NCBI GenBank assembly: GCA_016870355.1
Contig: VGBR01000003.1
Span: 130,653 to 194,652, forward strand
Direction: 5' to 3'
Source of the DNA: Actinomycetota bacterium
GTDB taxonomy: Bacteria > Actinomycetota > Acidimicrobiia > IMCC26256 > PALSA-555
Length of the DNA stretch: 64,000 nt
Each line of letters begins with the position of its first letter. Positions within the stretch are counted from its first letter, which is position 1. Positions 34,547 to 43,096 of the stretch are shown piece by piece. Under the pieces are notes generated by a model, which saw only the letters and a program-made list of their open reading frames with translations, did no database searches and was not told the DNA's origin. A program made the translations under genes and the position numbers.

Positions 34547-34860
34547 TCCTCAGCCTCGAGATCACCGGCAGCTACTACCTCGTCGTCGCGGCGTTGATGT
34601 TCTCGATCGGCGCGGTTGGCTTGCTCGTTCGCCGCAACGTGCTGGTGATGTTCATGTGCGTGGAGCTCATGCTCAACGCCGTCAACCTCACGTTCGTCAC
34701 CTTCGCGGAGATGCTCGACGACGTCACGGGACAGGTGCTGGTGTTCTTCACACTGGCGGTGGCCGCGGCCGAAGTCGCGGTTGGCCTCGCGATCATCGTT
34801 GCCATCTTCCGTCGGCGTCGCGGCGCGACCGCCGACGACCTCACGGTGCTGAAGGGCTAG
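34543..34860 (+). CDS. nuoK: NADH-quinone oxidoreductase subunit K (operon 1)
   Basis: The 105-residue, three-helix antiporter-like subunit. Two conserved membrane glutamates lie in [20 protein letters not shown] and [19 protein letters not shown] start overlaps nuoJ by 4 nt; nuoL begins immediately after the stop. Confidence 0.95.
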   Translation: MILSLEITGSYYLVVAALMFSIGAVGLLVRRNVLVMFMCVELMLNAVNLTFVTFAEMLDDVTGQVLVFFTLAVAAAEVAVGLAIIVAIFRRRRGATADDLTVLKG

Positions 34861-36915
34861 ATGGCACGAGATCTGCTCGACCTCGTGTGGCTGGTGCCAC
34901 TCCTGCCGCTGCTCGGCGCGGCGATGCTCATGCTCGCCGGCCGCCGAATCGGTGAGCCGAAGGCCGGCTGGCTCGCGACCGGGATGATGGGTCTCGCCTT
35001 CCTCGTCTCCGTCGTGATGTTCTTCGCGCTTCACGACCTTCCCGAGCACGAGCGAGCTCACATCAGCAACGTGTTCGAGTGGCTGTCGTCGGGCGGTCTG
35101 CACGTCGAGATGGGCTTCCTCGCCGACCCGCTCTCAGTGACGTTCATCCTCTTCGTCACCGGTGTCGGGACGCTGATCCACTTGTTCGCGATCGGCTACA
35201 TGCACGGCGACGAGCGGTTCTCGCGCTTCTTCGCCTACATGAATCTCTTCTGCGCGTCGATGCTGATCCTCGTCCTCGGGTCGAGCTTCCTCGTCACGTT
35301 CCTCGGATGGGAGGGCGTCGGGCTCTGCTCGTACTTGCTCATCTCGTTCTGGTTCGAGCGGCAGGGCGCCGCGCTTGCGGGCAAGAAGGCGTTCATCACC
35401 ACGCGCGTTGGTGACGTCGGCTTCATGATCGCGATGTTCCTCATCTTCCTGAAGGTCGGGAGCCTCGACTACTCGGCGCTGGGCGCGGCCGAAGGCCTCG
35501 CCAGCGGCACCACCACGGTCATCGCGCTCCTCCTCTTGCTCGGCGCCGTCGGGAAGAGCGCGCAGTTCCCGTTGCACTTCTGGCTGCCCGACGCCATGGA
35601 AGGCCCGACACCGGTCTCTGCGCTCATCCATGCCGCGACGATGGTGACCGCAGGTGTCTTCCTGGTTGCTCGCGCACACCCGTACTTCGAGGTCAGTGGT
35701 GATGCGATGACCGTGGTCGCGTGGGTCGGCGCCGGCACCGCCCTGCTCGCCGCGACGGTTGCGCTCGTGCAGCCCGACATCAAGCGCGTGCTGGCGTACT
35801 CGACGATCAGCCAGATCGGCTTCATGTTCCTCGCGCTCGGTGTGGGCGCGTACGCCGCCGCGATCTTCCATGTCGTCACCCACGCGTTCTTCAAGGCCAC
35901 GTTGTTCCTCGGGGCCGGGTCGGTGATCCACGGCAACCGCGACAACCAGGACATGCGCGTGATGGGTGGGTACCGCAAGTACCTGCCGCTCACCGCGGGG
36001 GCGATGACGATCGCCTGGCTCGCGATCGCAGGCGTGCCGCCCTTCTCGGGCTTCTGGTCTAAGGACGAGATCCTTACCAAGGCGTTCCTCAATGACGAGT
36101 ACGGCGTGTGGCTGTTCGGTCTCGTCACAGCTGCGCTCACCGGCTTCTACATGACGCGTCTCATCCTTCTGGTGTTCGGCGGCACCATCACCACTGCCTC
36201 GCTCGCTGCGTCCGGGGATACCCCGGACGCGGACGCTCACTCCGCTGCTTCGCAGGAACCATCCGCGAACGATCACGCGCCATGGGATCCCACGGAACCC
36301 ACGGTGGCCTTCGGTACGCCACCGCGGGCGGCCACGGTGGACCAGTTGCATCCGCCGCACGAGGCGCCGCCGACCATGGCGCTGCCGGTGCTCGCGCTCG
36401 CCGGGTTGGCGATCGTCGGCGGGTTCATCAACATCCCGCTGAAGGGGCTGGAGTTCCTCACCGAGTGGCTCCACCCGTCGTTCGCTGACGTGCACGAGGT
36501 GCACCCAGAGTCGTTCTGGGAGGGCTTCGCGCTGGCCGGCGTCTCGGTGGTCGTCGGCATCGTGGGGATCGCGCTCGCAGTCGCGCTGTACCGAAAGGGC
36601 CTCGCCGCTGCTGATCGCGACCCGGTGATTGAACGGCTTGGCCCGATGGGGCGCGTGTTCGGACACGCCTACTACTTCGATGCCGGTGTCAGCAGGGTGG
36701 TCGGTGGTCCTCTCCACCGCGCCGCGAGGTGGCTCAGTGACACGGCCGACGCCAGGGGCATCGACGGAGCGGTGAACGGCGTCGGCACACTCGTGCAGCG
36801 CGCCGCGGGTGGCTTGCGAAAGACCCAGAGCGGTCTCGTGCGCAACTACGCACTGTGGATCGTCATCGGCACTGCCGCGCTGCTCCTCTTCCTTCTCCTG
36901 TACGCGGGCCGCTGA
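34861..36915 (+). CDS. nuoL: NADH-quinone oxidoreductase subunit L (operon 1)
   Basis: The 684-residue Mrp-antiporter-like proton-pumping subunit with the long lateral helix. FLGWEGVGLCSYLLISFWF carries the key Glu, GKSAQFPLHFWLPDAMEGPTPVSALIHAATMV and the Lys of VQPDIKRVLAYSTISQIG are intact. Residues about 446-462 (SLAASGDTPDADAHSAASQE) are a palindromic element in reverse orientation; they lie in a long polar insertion before the next helix. Confidence 0.95.
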   Translation: MARDLLDLVWLVPLLPLLGAAMLMLAGRRIGEPKAGWLATGMMGLAFLVSVVMFFALHDLPEHERAHISNVFEWLSSGGLHVEMGFLADPLSVTFILFVTGVGTLIHLFAIGYMHGDERFSRFFAYMNLFCASMLILVLGSSFLVTFLGWEGVGLCSYLLISFWFERQGAALAGKKAFITTRVGDVGFMIAMFLIFLKVGSLDYSALGAAEGLASGTTTVIALLLLLGAVGKSAQFPLHFWLPDAMEGPTPVSALIHAATMVTAGVFLVARAHPYFEVSGDAMTVVAWVGAGTALLAATVALVQPDIKRVLAYSTISQIGFMFLALGVGAYAAAIFHVVTHAFFKATLFLGAGSVIHGNRDNQDMRVMGGYRKYLPLTAGAMTIAWLAIAGVPPFSGFWSKDEILTKAFLNDEYGVWLFGLVTAALTGFYMTRLILLVFGGTITTASLAASGDTPDADAHSAASQEPSANDHAPWDPTEPTVAFGTPPRAATVDQLHPPHEAPPTMALPVLALAGLAIVGGFINIPLKGLEFLTEWLHPSFADVHEVHPESFWEGFALAGVSVVVGIVGIALAVALYRKGLAAADRDPVIERLGPMGRVFGHAYYFDAGVSRVVGGPLHRAARWLSDTADARGIDGAVNGVGTLVQRAAGGLRKTQSGLVRNYALWIVIGTAALLLFLLLYAGR
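36197..36246 (-). repeat. palindromic element, copy 7 (inside nuoL, reverse orientation)
   Basis: Palindrome 36208-36230 with perfect 10-bp arms GCGTCCGGGG / CCCCGGACGC around ATA. The preceding CCTCGCTCGCT matches the reverse complement of copy 5 almost base for base, proving insertion in both orientations within genes. Confidence 0.9.
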
Positions 36916-36916
36916 G

Positions 36917-38476
36917 ATGGAATCCGACTTCCCGATCCTCTCCGCGCTGATCGTCACCCCAGCGCTCGGCGCGCTCGTGGTGATGGCGATGCCAGCTCGC
37001 CGCCCCGAGTGCGTACGGCTCGCGGGCTACGTCTTCTCGTTCGCGGTCCTCGCGCTCGCCGGATGGCTCCTGTTCCACTACGAGGCCGGCAGCGGCTACC
37101 AGTTCGTCGAACGCGAGCAGTGGCTCGGCGACCTCGGCGTGCAATACAAGGTCGGGGTCGACGGCATCAGCTTGTTCATGGTGGCGTTGAACGCGCTCCT
37201 CTTCCCGATCGCGCTGTTCGCGTCAGCGAACATCACCGAGCGCACGAAGTCGTTCTTCGCGTGGATGCTGGCGCTCGAGGCCGCGCTCATGGGCGTGTTC
37301 CTCTCGCTCGACCTGATCGTCTTCTTCGTCTTCTTCGAGTTCGTGCTCGTCCCGATGTACTTCCTCATCCTCGGCTGGGGCCACGGACGCCGCACCTACG
37401 CCGCGCTCAAGTTCTTCATCTTCACGATGGCGGGTTCGGCCTTCCTGCTCGTCGGCGTGCTCGTGCTCGCCTTCCTGCACTCGGACCACACCGGGAAGCT
37501 CACCTTCGACCTCGCAACGTTGACGGCCTGGGCGCCGGAAGGTCTCGATCCGGGCGCGGCCAAAGCGCTGTTCCTCGGGTTCTTCGCCGCGTTCGCGGTG
37601 AAGGTGCCACTGTTCCCACTGCACACGTGGCTGCCCGACGCGCACACCGAAGCGCCGACGGCCGGCTCCGTGATCCTCGCCGGGATGCTCCTGAAGATGG
37701 GCGTCTACGGCTTCCTGCGCTTCTCACTGCCGTTGTTCCCGCAAGCAGCAGTGGACCTCGCGCCGCTCCTCCTTGTGCTCGCGACGATCGGCATCATCTA
37801 TGGAGCGATCGTCGCCGCGATGCAACCCAACGTGAAGCGGATCGTGGCGTACTCGTCGGTCGCGCACATGGGCTTTGCGGTGCTCGGCATCTTCGCGTTG
37901 ACCACCCAAGGCCTCGACGGTGGCGTGTTCACGATGATCAGCCACGGTCTCACCACCAGCGCGCTCTTCCTGCTGCTCGGGATGCTCTACGACCGGCGGC
38001 ACAGCTATGAGGTCGACGCGTATCGCGGTCTCTGGAAGGTGATGCCGGTACTGGGTGGCCTCTTTTGCGTCGCGGCGTTCGCATCGATCGGCCTGCCTGG
38101 GTTCTCCGGCTTCATCGGAGAGTTCCTCGCGCTCATCGGCACGTTCATCGTCGAGAAGCCGTACGCGGTGGTCGGCGCGATCGGCGTGGTGTTCGCGGCC
38201 GTGTACCTGCTGTGGGTGTTCCAGCGTACGTTCATGGGTCGACCGACCGGCGAGAACGCCAAGATGAAGGACATCGGCTTCCGCGAGCTCGCGTGCGTGG
38301 TGCCGCTGCTCGCGCTGTCGCTGTTCCTCGGCATCTGGCCGAAGCCGGTGCTCGATGTCATCGAACCCGACGTCAAGGAAGTCATCCAACAAGTCGAGCG
38401 AGGCAGTGACTACCGGGAACCCGCGCCGGCGTTCGAGGACGCGCCGAGTGGTCATGACGACGGGGGCCACGAGTGA
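36917..38476 (+). CDS. nuoM: NADH-quinone oxidoreductase subunit M (operon 1)
   Basis: The 519-residue antiporter-like subunit with about 14 helices. FFVFFEFVLVPMYFLI carries the conserved Glu, FAVKVPLFPLHTWLPDAHTEAPTAGSV and QPNVKRIVAYSSVAHMGF are signature blocks. Start ATG 36917 lies 2 nt after the nuoL stop; its own stop overlaps nuoN (GTGA). Confidence 0.95.
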   Translation: MESDFPILSALIVTPALGALVVMAMPARRPECVRLAGYVFSFAVLALAGWLLFHYEAGSGYQFVEREQWLGDLGVQYKVGVDGISLFMVALNALLFPIALFASANITERTKSFFAWMLALEAALMGVFLSLDLIVFFVFFEFVLVPMYFLILGWGHGRRTYAALKFFIFTMAGSAFLLVGVLVLAFLHSDHTGKLTFDLATLTAWAPEGLDPGAAKALFLGFFAAFAVKVPLFPLHTWLPDAHTEAPTAGSVILAGMLLKMGVYGFLRFSLPLFPQAAVDLAPLLLVLATIGIIYGAIVAAMQPNVKRIVAYSSVAHMGFAVLGIFALTTQGLDGGVFTMISHGLTTSALFLLLGMLYDRRHSYEVDAYRGLWKVMPVLGGLFCVAAFASIGLPGFSGFIGEFLALIGTFIVEKPYAVVGAIGVVFAAVYLLWVFQRTFMGRPTGENAKMKDIGFRELACVVPLLALSLFLGIWPKPVLDVIEPDVKEVIQQVERGSDYREPAPAFEDAPSGHDDGGHE

Positions 38477-39978
38477 TCGGCGGCGGCATCGACACGGGCA
38501 CGCGGATCGTCGGACCCGACGTCGACTTCCTCGCGATCGGGCCGGTGCTCGCGCTCGCCGTCGCTGCGCTCGTGGTGATTCTCGTGCGCGCCATCCTGCG
38601 CAAGCGCGGGCCGGTGAACCAGATCTCGCTCGGGGTCGGCCTCGCCGGTGTCGCGGCTGCCGGCGTGCTCCTCGGCATTCAGTGGAACGAAGTCCGCGAC
38701 GACGGCACGATCACCACCATCGCCGGCGCGGTCCGTCTCGACACGTTCGGCGTCTTCCTCGGCGTCGTGGTGCTCGCAGCGACCGCGATGTCACTGTTCC
38801 TCGCCGCGTCGTACCTCGAGCGCGAGGAGCTCGAAGCGCCCGAGTACTACGCGTTGATGCTGCTCTCGGCCGCCGGCATGCTCACGATGACGACCGCCAA
38901 CGACCTGATCGTCGTGTTCGTCGCGCTCGAGCTCCTGTCGATCCCGCTCTACGTGCTCGCCGCGTTCGACCGGCGGAGGTTGTCGTCACAGGAGTCAGGC
39001 ATCAAGTACTTCGTGCTGGGAGCGTTCTCGTCCGCGGTCTTCCTCTACGGGATCGCGCTCACGTACGGCGCCACCGGGACGACGTCGCTCACCGGGATCG
39101 CCGACTTCCTCTCGGCCAACACGTTGTTCGAGCAGGGCACGTTGCTTGCCGGGCTCGCGCTCCTGTTGGTCGGGCTCGGGTTCAAGGTTGCGGCCGTGCC
39201 GTTCCACATGTGGACGCCCGACGTGTACCAGGGCGCGCCCACGCCGGTGACGGCGTTCATGTCATCGGCCACGAAAGCCGCTGGCTTCGCCGCGCTCCTT
39301 CGTCTCCTCGGGGTCGCGTTCCCGCTCTATCGCACCGACTGGCGCCCTGCGATCCTCGGGCTCGCGGTGTTGTCGCTCGCCGTCGGCAGCATCGCCGCAG
39401 TGATCCAGACCGACGTGAAGCGGATCCTCGCCTACTCGTCGATCGCGCACGCGGGTTACATCCTCATCGGGCTCCAGGTCGATACCGCGCGCGGACGTCA
39501 GGCGTCGCTCTTCTACTTGCTTGTGTACGCGTTCATGACGGTCGGTGCGTTTGCCGTCATCACCGTCGCCACCCGCAAGGGTGACGACAAGCACTCTCTC
39601 GACGACTATCGAGGTCTCGCACTCCGGCGCCCGGTCGTTGGAGGGCTGCTGGGCTTCTTCGTGCTCGCGCAGGCCGGCGTGCCGCTCACCGGCGGCTTCG
39701 TGGTGAAGCTCGAGATCTTCTCCTCCGCCGTCGACGCCGGGGAGTACGGCCTCGCGATCGTCGGCGTGCTGGCCGCGGTCGTGGCTGCGTTCATCTACCT
39801 GCGGATCGCGGTCGCGTTGTTCACCAGCCCCGGAGGTGAAGCCGCGGACGCGAGCGAGGACCGCCCCGTCGACCGCTGGACGGCGGCGGTGCTCGCCGTC
39901 ACCACTGCCGCCGTCCTCTTCGCCGGCATCCTCCCCGGCGCCTGGCTCACCTTCGCCAAGGACGCCACGTTCTTGTGA
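38473..39978 (+). CDS. nuoN: NADH-quinone oxidoreductase subunit N (operon 1)
   Basis: The 501-residue third antiporter-like subunit. VVFVALELLSIPLYVLAAF, KYFVLGAFSSAVFLYG, FKVAAVPFHMWTPDVYQGAPTPVTAF and TDVKRILAYSSIAHAGYI are intact. It is the last gene of the first nuo operon, followed 15 nt later by the hydrolase-cyclase gene. No terminator is visible in that gap. Confidence 0.95.
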   Translation: MIGGGIDTGTRIVGPDVDFLAIGPVLALAVAALVVILVRAILRKRGPVNQISLGVGLAGVAAAGVLLGIQWNEVRDDGTITTIAGAVRLDTFGVFLGVVVLAATAMSLFLAASYLEREELEAPEYYALMLLSAAGMLTMTTANDLIVVFVALELLSIPLYVLAAFDRRRLSSQESGIKYFVLGAFSSAVFLYGIALTYGATGTTSLTGIADFLSANTLFEQGTLLAGLALLLVGLGFKVAAVPFHMWTPDVYQGAPTPVTAFMSSATKAAGFAALLRLLGVAFPLYRTDWRPAILGLAVLSLAVGSIAAVIQTDVKRILAYSSIAHAGYILIGLQVDTARGRQASLFYLLVYAFMTVGAFAVITVATRKGDDKHSLDDYRGLALRRPVVGGLLGFFVLAQAGVPLTGGFVVKLEIFSSAVDAGEYGLAIVGVLAAVVAAFIYLRIAVALFTSPGGEAADASEDRPVDRWTAAVLAVTTAAVLFAGILPGAWLTFAKDATFL

Positions 39979-39993
39979 CGGTAGCGTGACGAT

Positions 39994-41151
39994 GTGAGGC
40001 GCGAGCCGGTGCAGTACGCGACATCGGGCGATCTGCGCATCGCGTACCAGGAGTTCGGCGATGGACCGATGGACCTCGTCGTCGTGCCCGGCTTCGTGTC
40101 GAACCTCGACATGGTGTGGGAGACGCCCGCGCTGGCTCCGACCCTCGAGCGAGTGGGTCGGTTCGCCCGGTGTGTCGTGTTCGACAAGCGCGGCACGGGT
40201 CTGTCCGATCGCGACTTCGGCTTCGGGAGCCTCGAGGAGCGCATGGACGACATCCGGGCCGTCGTGGATCATGTCGGACTCGCGCGCACCGCGCTCCTCG
40301 GGATCTCCGAGGGCGGTCCGCTGTCGGTGCTCTTCGCGGCCGCCTATCCGGAGCGAGTCACGACGATGGCGCTCTACGGAACCATGGCCCGTATCCGGCA
40401 GGGTCCCGGGTACCCCGATGGCTTCGACGACTCGTTCATCCCCTCCTTCCTCGACGAGGTGGAGCGGCGCTGGGGCACCGGTGACGCGCTCCGCGCCTTC
40501 TGCCAGCACATCCCCAAAGGGAACGCAGAGGTCACCGAGCTCGTCGCCCGCTACGAGCGCGGCGCGTGCTCACCTCGGATGGCGCGCCACATCCTCGAGC
40601 GGAACATGGACATCGACATCCTCGCGGTGTTGCCCACGGTGTCAGCACCGACGCTCGTGCTGCACAGCAGCGGCGACCCCTTGGTCCCGGTGTCCTTCGG
40701 CCGCCATCTCGCCGAGGGGATCCCGGGCGCTCGCTTCGTGGAGCACGACGCCGACTACCACCTCACGTTCCGCGGGAGGGATGCCTGGTTCCTCGACGAG
40801 CTGGAGAAGTTCTTCACCGGTACGGAGCCGACGGCCGCGTTGCCCACCGAGCGATTCCGCGCGACGGTGCTGTTCACCGACATCGTCGACTCGACGCAAC
40901 GGGCTGCCGGCCTCGGGGATCGAGCGTGGCGGGATCTGCTCGACCGGCACGACAAGATCAGCAGCGACTCTGTCGTCGCGCACGGAGGCAGGGTCGTGAA
41001 GACAACTGGCGACGGGGTGCTCGCGACGCTCGAAGGCCCGTCACGCACGGTGAAGGACCTCACCGTCGGCTCGGGCCTCGAGTTCGAAGACCGCGGCCGT
41101 CACACGCTCAAGGGTGTCCCCGACGAGTGGGAGCTGTTCTCGCTCGTCTAG
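39994..41151 (+). CDS. alpha/beta hydrolase fused to an internally deleted class III nucleotide cyclase domain
   Basis: Residues 1-265 are an alpha/beta hydrolase: VPGFVSNLDMVW, FDKRGTGLSDR, nucleophile Ser in GISEGGPLS, LVLHSSGDPLVP, and the final His in HDADYHLTF. Residues 280-385 are a class III cyclase domain: VLFTDIVDSTQRAAGL and KTTGDGVLATLEGPSR carry the two metal Asp. The sequence then jumps to TVKDLTVGSGLEFEDRGRH, the domain end. Some 60-70 residues, including the N-x3-R transition-state motif, are absent, so cyclase activity is unlikely. Its stop shares a CTAG with the convergent patatin. The hydrolase substrate is unknown. Confidence 0.8.
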   Translation: MRREPVQYATSGDLRIAYQEFGDGPMDLVVVPGFVSNLDMVWETPALAPTLERVGRFARCVVFDKRGTGLSDRDFGFGSLEERMDDIRAVVDHVGLARTALLGISEGGPLSVLFAAAYPERVTTMALYGTMARIRQGPGYPDGFDDSFIPSFLDEVERRWGTGDALRAFCQHIPKGNAEVTELVARYERGACSPRMARHILERNMDIDILAVLPTVSAPTLVLHSSGDPLVPVSFGRHLAEGIPGARFVEHDADYHLTFRGRDAWFLDELEKFFTGTEPTAALPTERFRATVLFTDIVDSTQRAAGLGDRAWRDLLDRHDKISSDSVVAHGGRVVKTTGDGVLATLEGPSRTVKDLTVGSGLEFEDRGRHTLKGVPDEWELFSLV

Positions 41152-42065
41152 GAAGCCAGACGCTTCCACCAACGCCGGAGACGGTGGAAGCCCGAGCGCC
41201 GCTCGAGATCGTCGAGGGTTTCCGATGCCAGTCGGTACGACTCGTCCACGAGCTCGCGCCCGCCAGAGAAGTCGAAGAACTCGCGATCATCGACCGCGCG
41301 CGGCATGACGACGAGCTCGATCTCCTTCGGCACCCATTGCAGCTCGAGCTCCAGCCGCTGATCGCGTGAGATGCCGAACGCGCGGATGAGCACGTCGAGC
41401 GGTGAGCGAATCGTGCGTTCGCCCTTGGGGTCGGAGACGTCGAGCACGAAGATGCGCTCGATCGGTCCGGCGATCGCGTGCGAGATCGGCACGAGGTTCA
41501 CCACCGCGCCGTCGACGAGCCGGTGCCCGTTCAGATCGACCGGCGGGAAGATTCCAGGCATCGCCGCGCTGGCAAGCAGTGCGGGCCGGAGTGGACCGCT
41601 CACGATGACGATCTCGTCGCCCGTCATCAGATCGGTGGTGATCACCCGGAGTGGGAGCTGGAGCTCCGCGAACGTCGGCGCTACTTCGGCCCGGTCGATC
41701 ACACCACCCAATCCGTGGTTCGAGATGAGGTGGTCGTCGCGGCGAAGGATGTTCCACGCCCGACGGAGCGCGCCACCGGGGAAGACTGTTTCGCCGTCGA
41801 GAGCGCACCACATCTCGTCGAGGTGGTCGATCTTCTCCAGGGTGGGTGACGTGGCGAGTGCCGCCGCGTTCATCGCACCCGCGGAGGTCCCGATGACGAC
41901 GTCGGGCAGGATGCCGCGCTCGAGGAGTGCGCGGAGCATCCCCACCTGACTGACGCCCTGGTTGGCGCCGCCGGACAGCACGAAGGCCGTCAGCGGCTCG
42001 CCGCGAGGTCGTCCCGAGCGGGGGTTCTTCACCACCAAGTGATGGTCGCGCGCCGAGGCGAGCAC
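41148..42065 (-). CDS. patatin-like phospholipase (RssA/NTE type)
   Basis: A 305-residue acyl hydrolase. Oxyanion-hole loop SGGANQGVSQVGML, nucleophile Ser in IGTSAGAMNA, and catalytic Asp in LVDGAVVNLVP form the Ser-Asp dyad. Bacterial members cleave lysophospholipids or other acyl esters at the membrane. The start is uncertain: GTG 42065 is used, but the conserved domain begins about 26 codons later. It is divergent from the second nuo operon, with only 64 nt between starts. Confidence 0.85.
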   Translation of the reverse strand: MLASARDHHLVVKNPRSGRPRGEPLTAFVLSGGANQGVSQVGMLRALLERGILPDVVIGTSAGAMNAAALATSPTLEKIDHLDEMWCALDGETVFPGGALRRAWNILRRDDHLISNHGLGGVIDRAEVAPTFAELQLPLRVITTDLMTGDEIVIVSGPLRPALLASAAMPGIFPPVDLNGHRLVDGAVVNLVPISHAIAGPIERIFVLDVSDPKGERTIRSPLDVLIRAFGISRDQRLELELQWVPKEIELVVMPRAVDDREFFDFSGGRELVDESYRLASETLDDLERRSGFHRLRRWWKRLAS

Positions 42066-42103
42066 ACGGTTCCACCATTTGCTGCCAATGGAACGCCCGC
42101 AGA

Positions 42104-42109
42104 TAGGCT
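42104..42109 (+). promoter_or_regulatory. candidate -10 of the second nuo operon
   Basis: TAGGCT in GATAGGCTGCCGCGC closely resembles the hexamer and context upstream of the first nuoA (GATAGCCTGCGCGC). A possible TTGCTG at 42079-42084 is spaced 19 nt away. Confidence 0.35.
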
Positions 42110-42129
42110 GCCGCGCGGCAAGGCCCCGA

Positions 42130-42519
42130 ATGCTTCAGAGGGCGGAGATCTTGGGCGTCAGAGACTTCTACCGGGACTACTTCGCGGTCGCCGTGCTGAT
42201 CGGCGCGGCGCTGTTGATGGTCGGGGCGATGCTCGGTGCCGGTCGCTTGATCCGCCCGGTCCGACCGCAGGCCGAGAAGTACGTCACCTACGAAGCCGGA
42301 TCCGATCCGGTCGCGGGCTGGGGCCAGTCGAACGCCCGCTACTACATCTACGCGCTGCTCTTCCTCATCTTCGACGTGGAGGCCGTGTTCATCTTCCCGT
42401 GGGCGGTCGGTCTCGAAGGTCTCGGCACGTTCGGCGTGGTCGAGATGACGGTGTTCATCGTGTTGCTCGCGCTCGGCCTCGTGTACGCGTGGCGAAAGGG
42501 CGTGCTGCGGTGGGCATGA
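42130..42519 (+). CDS. nuoA: NADH-quinone oxidoreductase subunit A (operon 2)
   Basis: A 129-residue three-helix subunit with [42 protein letters not shown], where the conserved loop Cys of operon 1 is replaced by Ala. ATG 42130 is used; TTG 42151, right after GGCGGAG, is a serious alternative because the first nuoA also starts with TTG. The 3' end (coding GVLRWA) is duplicated 70 nt later inside a mini-ORF. Confidence 0.9.
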   Translation: MLQRAEILGVRDFYRDYFAVAVLIGAALLMVGAMLGAGRLIRPVRPQAEKYVTYEAGSDPVAGWGQSNARYYIYALLFLIFDVEAVFIFPWAVGLEGLGTFGVVEMTVFIVLLALGLVYAWRKGVLRWA

Positions 42520-42590
42520 AGGCGACGCGTTCGGCACACAGCTCCCCAGCAGCGCGCCCCAATGCAGGAGGCGTGCTGAAGTGGGCTTAG
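42516..42590 (+). other. junction mini-ORF nuoA2/nuoB2 (24 codons) ending in a copy of the nuoA2 3' end
   Basis: ATG 42516 overlaps the nuoA2 stop (ATGA). The frame ends GVLKWA then TAG at 42588-42590, overlapping nuoB2. The final 20 nt (42571-42590) match 15 of 20 nt with the nuoA2 end (42500-42519), as if the junction had been duplicated around an insertion. Confidence 0.4.
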
Positions 42591-43096
42591 TCGAGAAGGG
42601 CAAGCTGCCGAAGCCGCTCACCTGGCTCCTCAACTACAGCCGCAAGTACTCCCTCTGGATGTTCCAGTGGGGGCTCGCGTGCTGCGCGATCGAGATGGGC
42701 GCGGCGCTCGCCAGCCCGCGCTACGACTTGATGCGCCTCGGTGTGATCCCGTTTCCCGCGAGCCCGCGCCAGGCCGACCTCGTCGTCATCTCGGGCACCG
42801 TCACCGACAAGATGGCGCCTGCGATCAAGCGTCTCTACGAGCAGATGCCCGATCCGAAGTACGTCATCTCTATGGGCGCGTGCGCGAACTGCGGCGGTCC
42901 CTACTGGGACTCGTACTCCGTCACCAAAGGTGTCGACCAAGTGATCCCGGTCGACGTGTACATCCCTGGCTGCCCGCCGCGGCCGGAAGCGCTGCTGCAG
43001 GGGATCGTCCTGCTTCAGGAGCGCATCCAGAACGAAGGTCTCGACAACGACGAGATGGCCAAGCGCTGGCGCGGGGAGCCGATCACCGTTGGCTGA
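42581..43096 (+). CDS. nuoB: NADH-quinone oxidoreductase subunit B (operon 2)
   Basis: A 171-residue N2-cluster subunit: the CC pair in [10 protein letters not shown], then GACANCGG and PGCPPRPE. It differs from operon 1 NuoB in having a shorter C-terminus. GTG 42581 follows GCAGGAGGC. It overlaps nuoC by 8 nt. Confidence 0.95.
   Translation: MGLVEKGKLPKPLTWLLNYSRKYSLWMFQWGLACCAIEMGAALASPRYDLMRLGVIPFPASPRQADLVVISGTVTDKMAPAIKRLYEQMPDPKYVISMGACANCGGPYWDSYSVTKGVDQVIPVDVYIPGCPPRPEALLQGIVLLQERIQNEGLDNDEMAKRWRGEPITVG

Noticed and set aside
35134-36957. A 607-codon minus-strand open frame opposite nuoL
   Set aside because: nuoL is unmistakable on the plus strand; the reverse frame is rich in Glu, Asp, His and Arg with no family signature.
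40396-40420. GGGTCCCGGGTACCCC in the hydrolase considered as another palindromic element copy
   Set aside because: It encodes the expected GPGYP of the hydrolase family and lacks the GAGCGAACG and GAGTGAGCG flanks.
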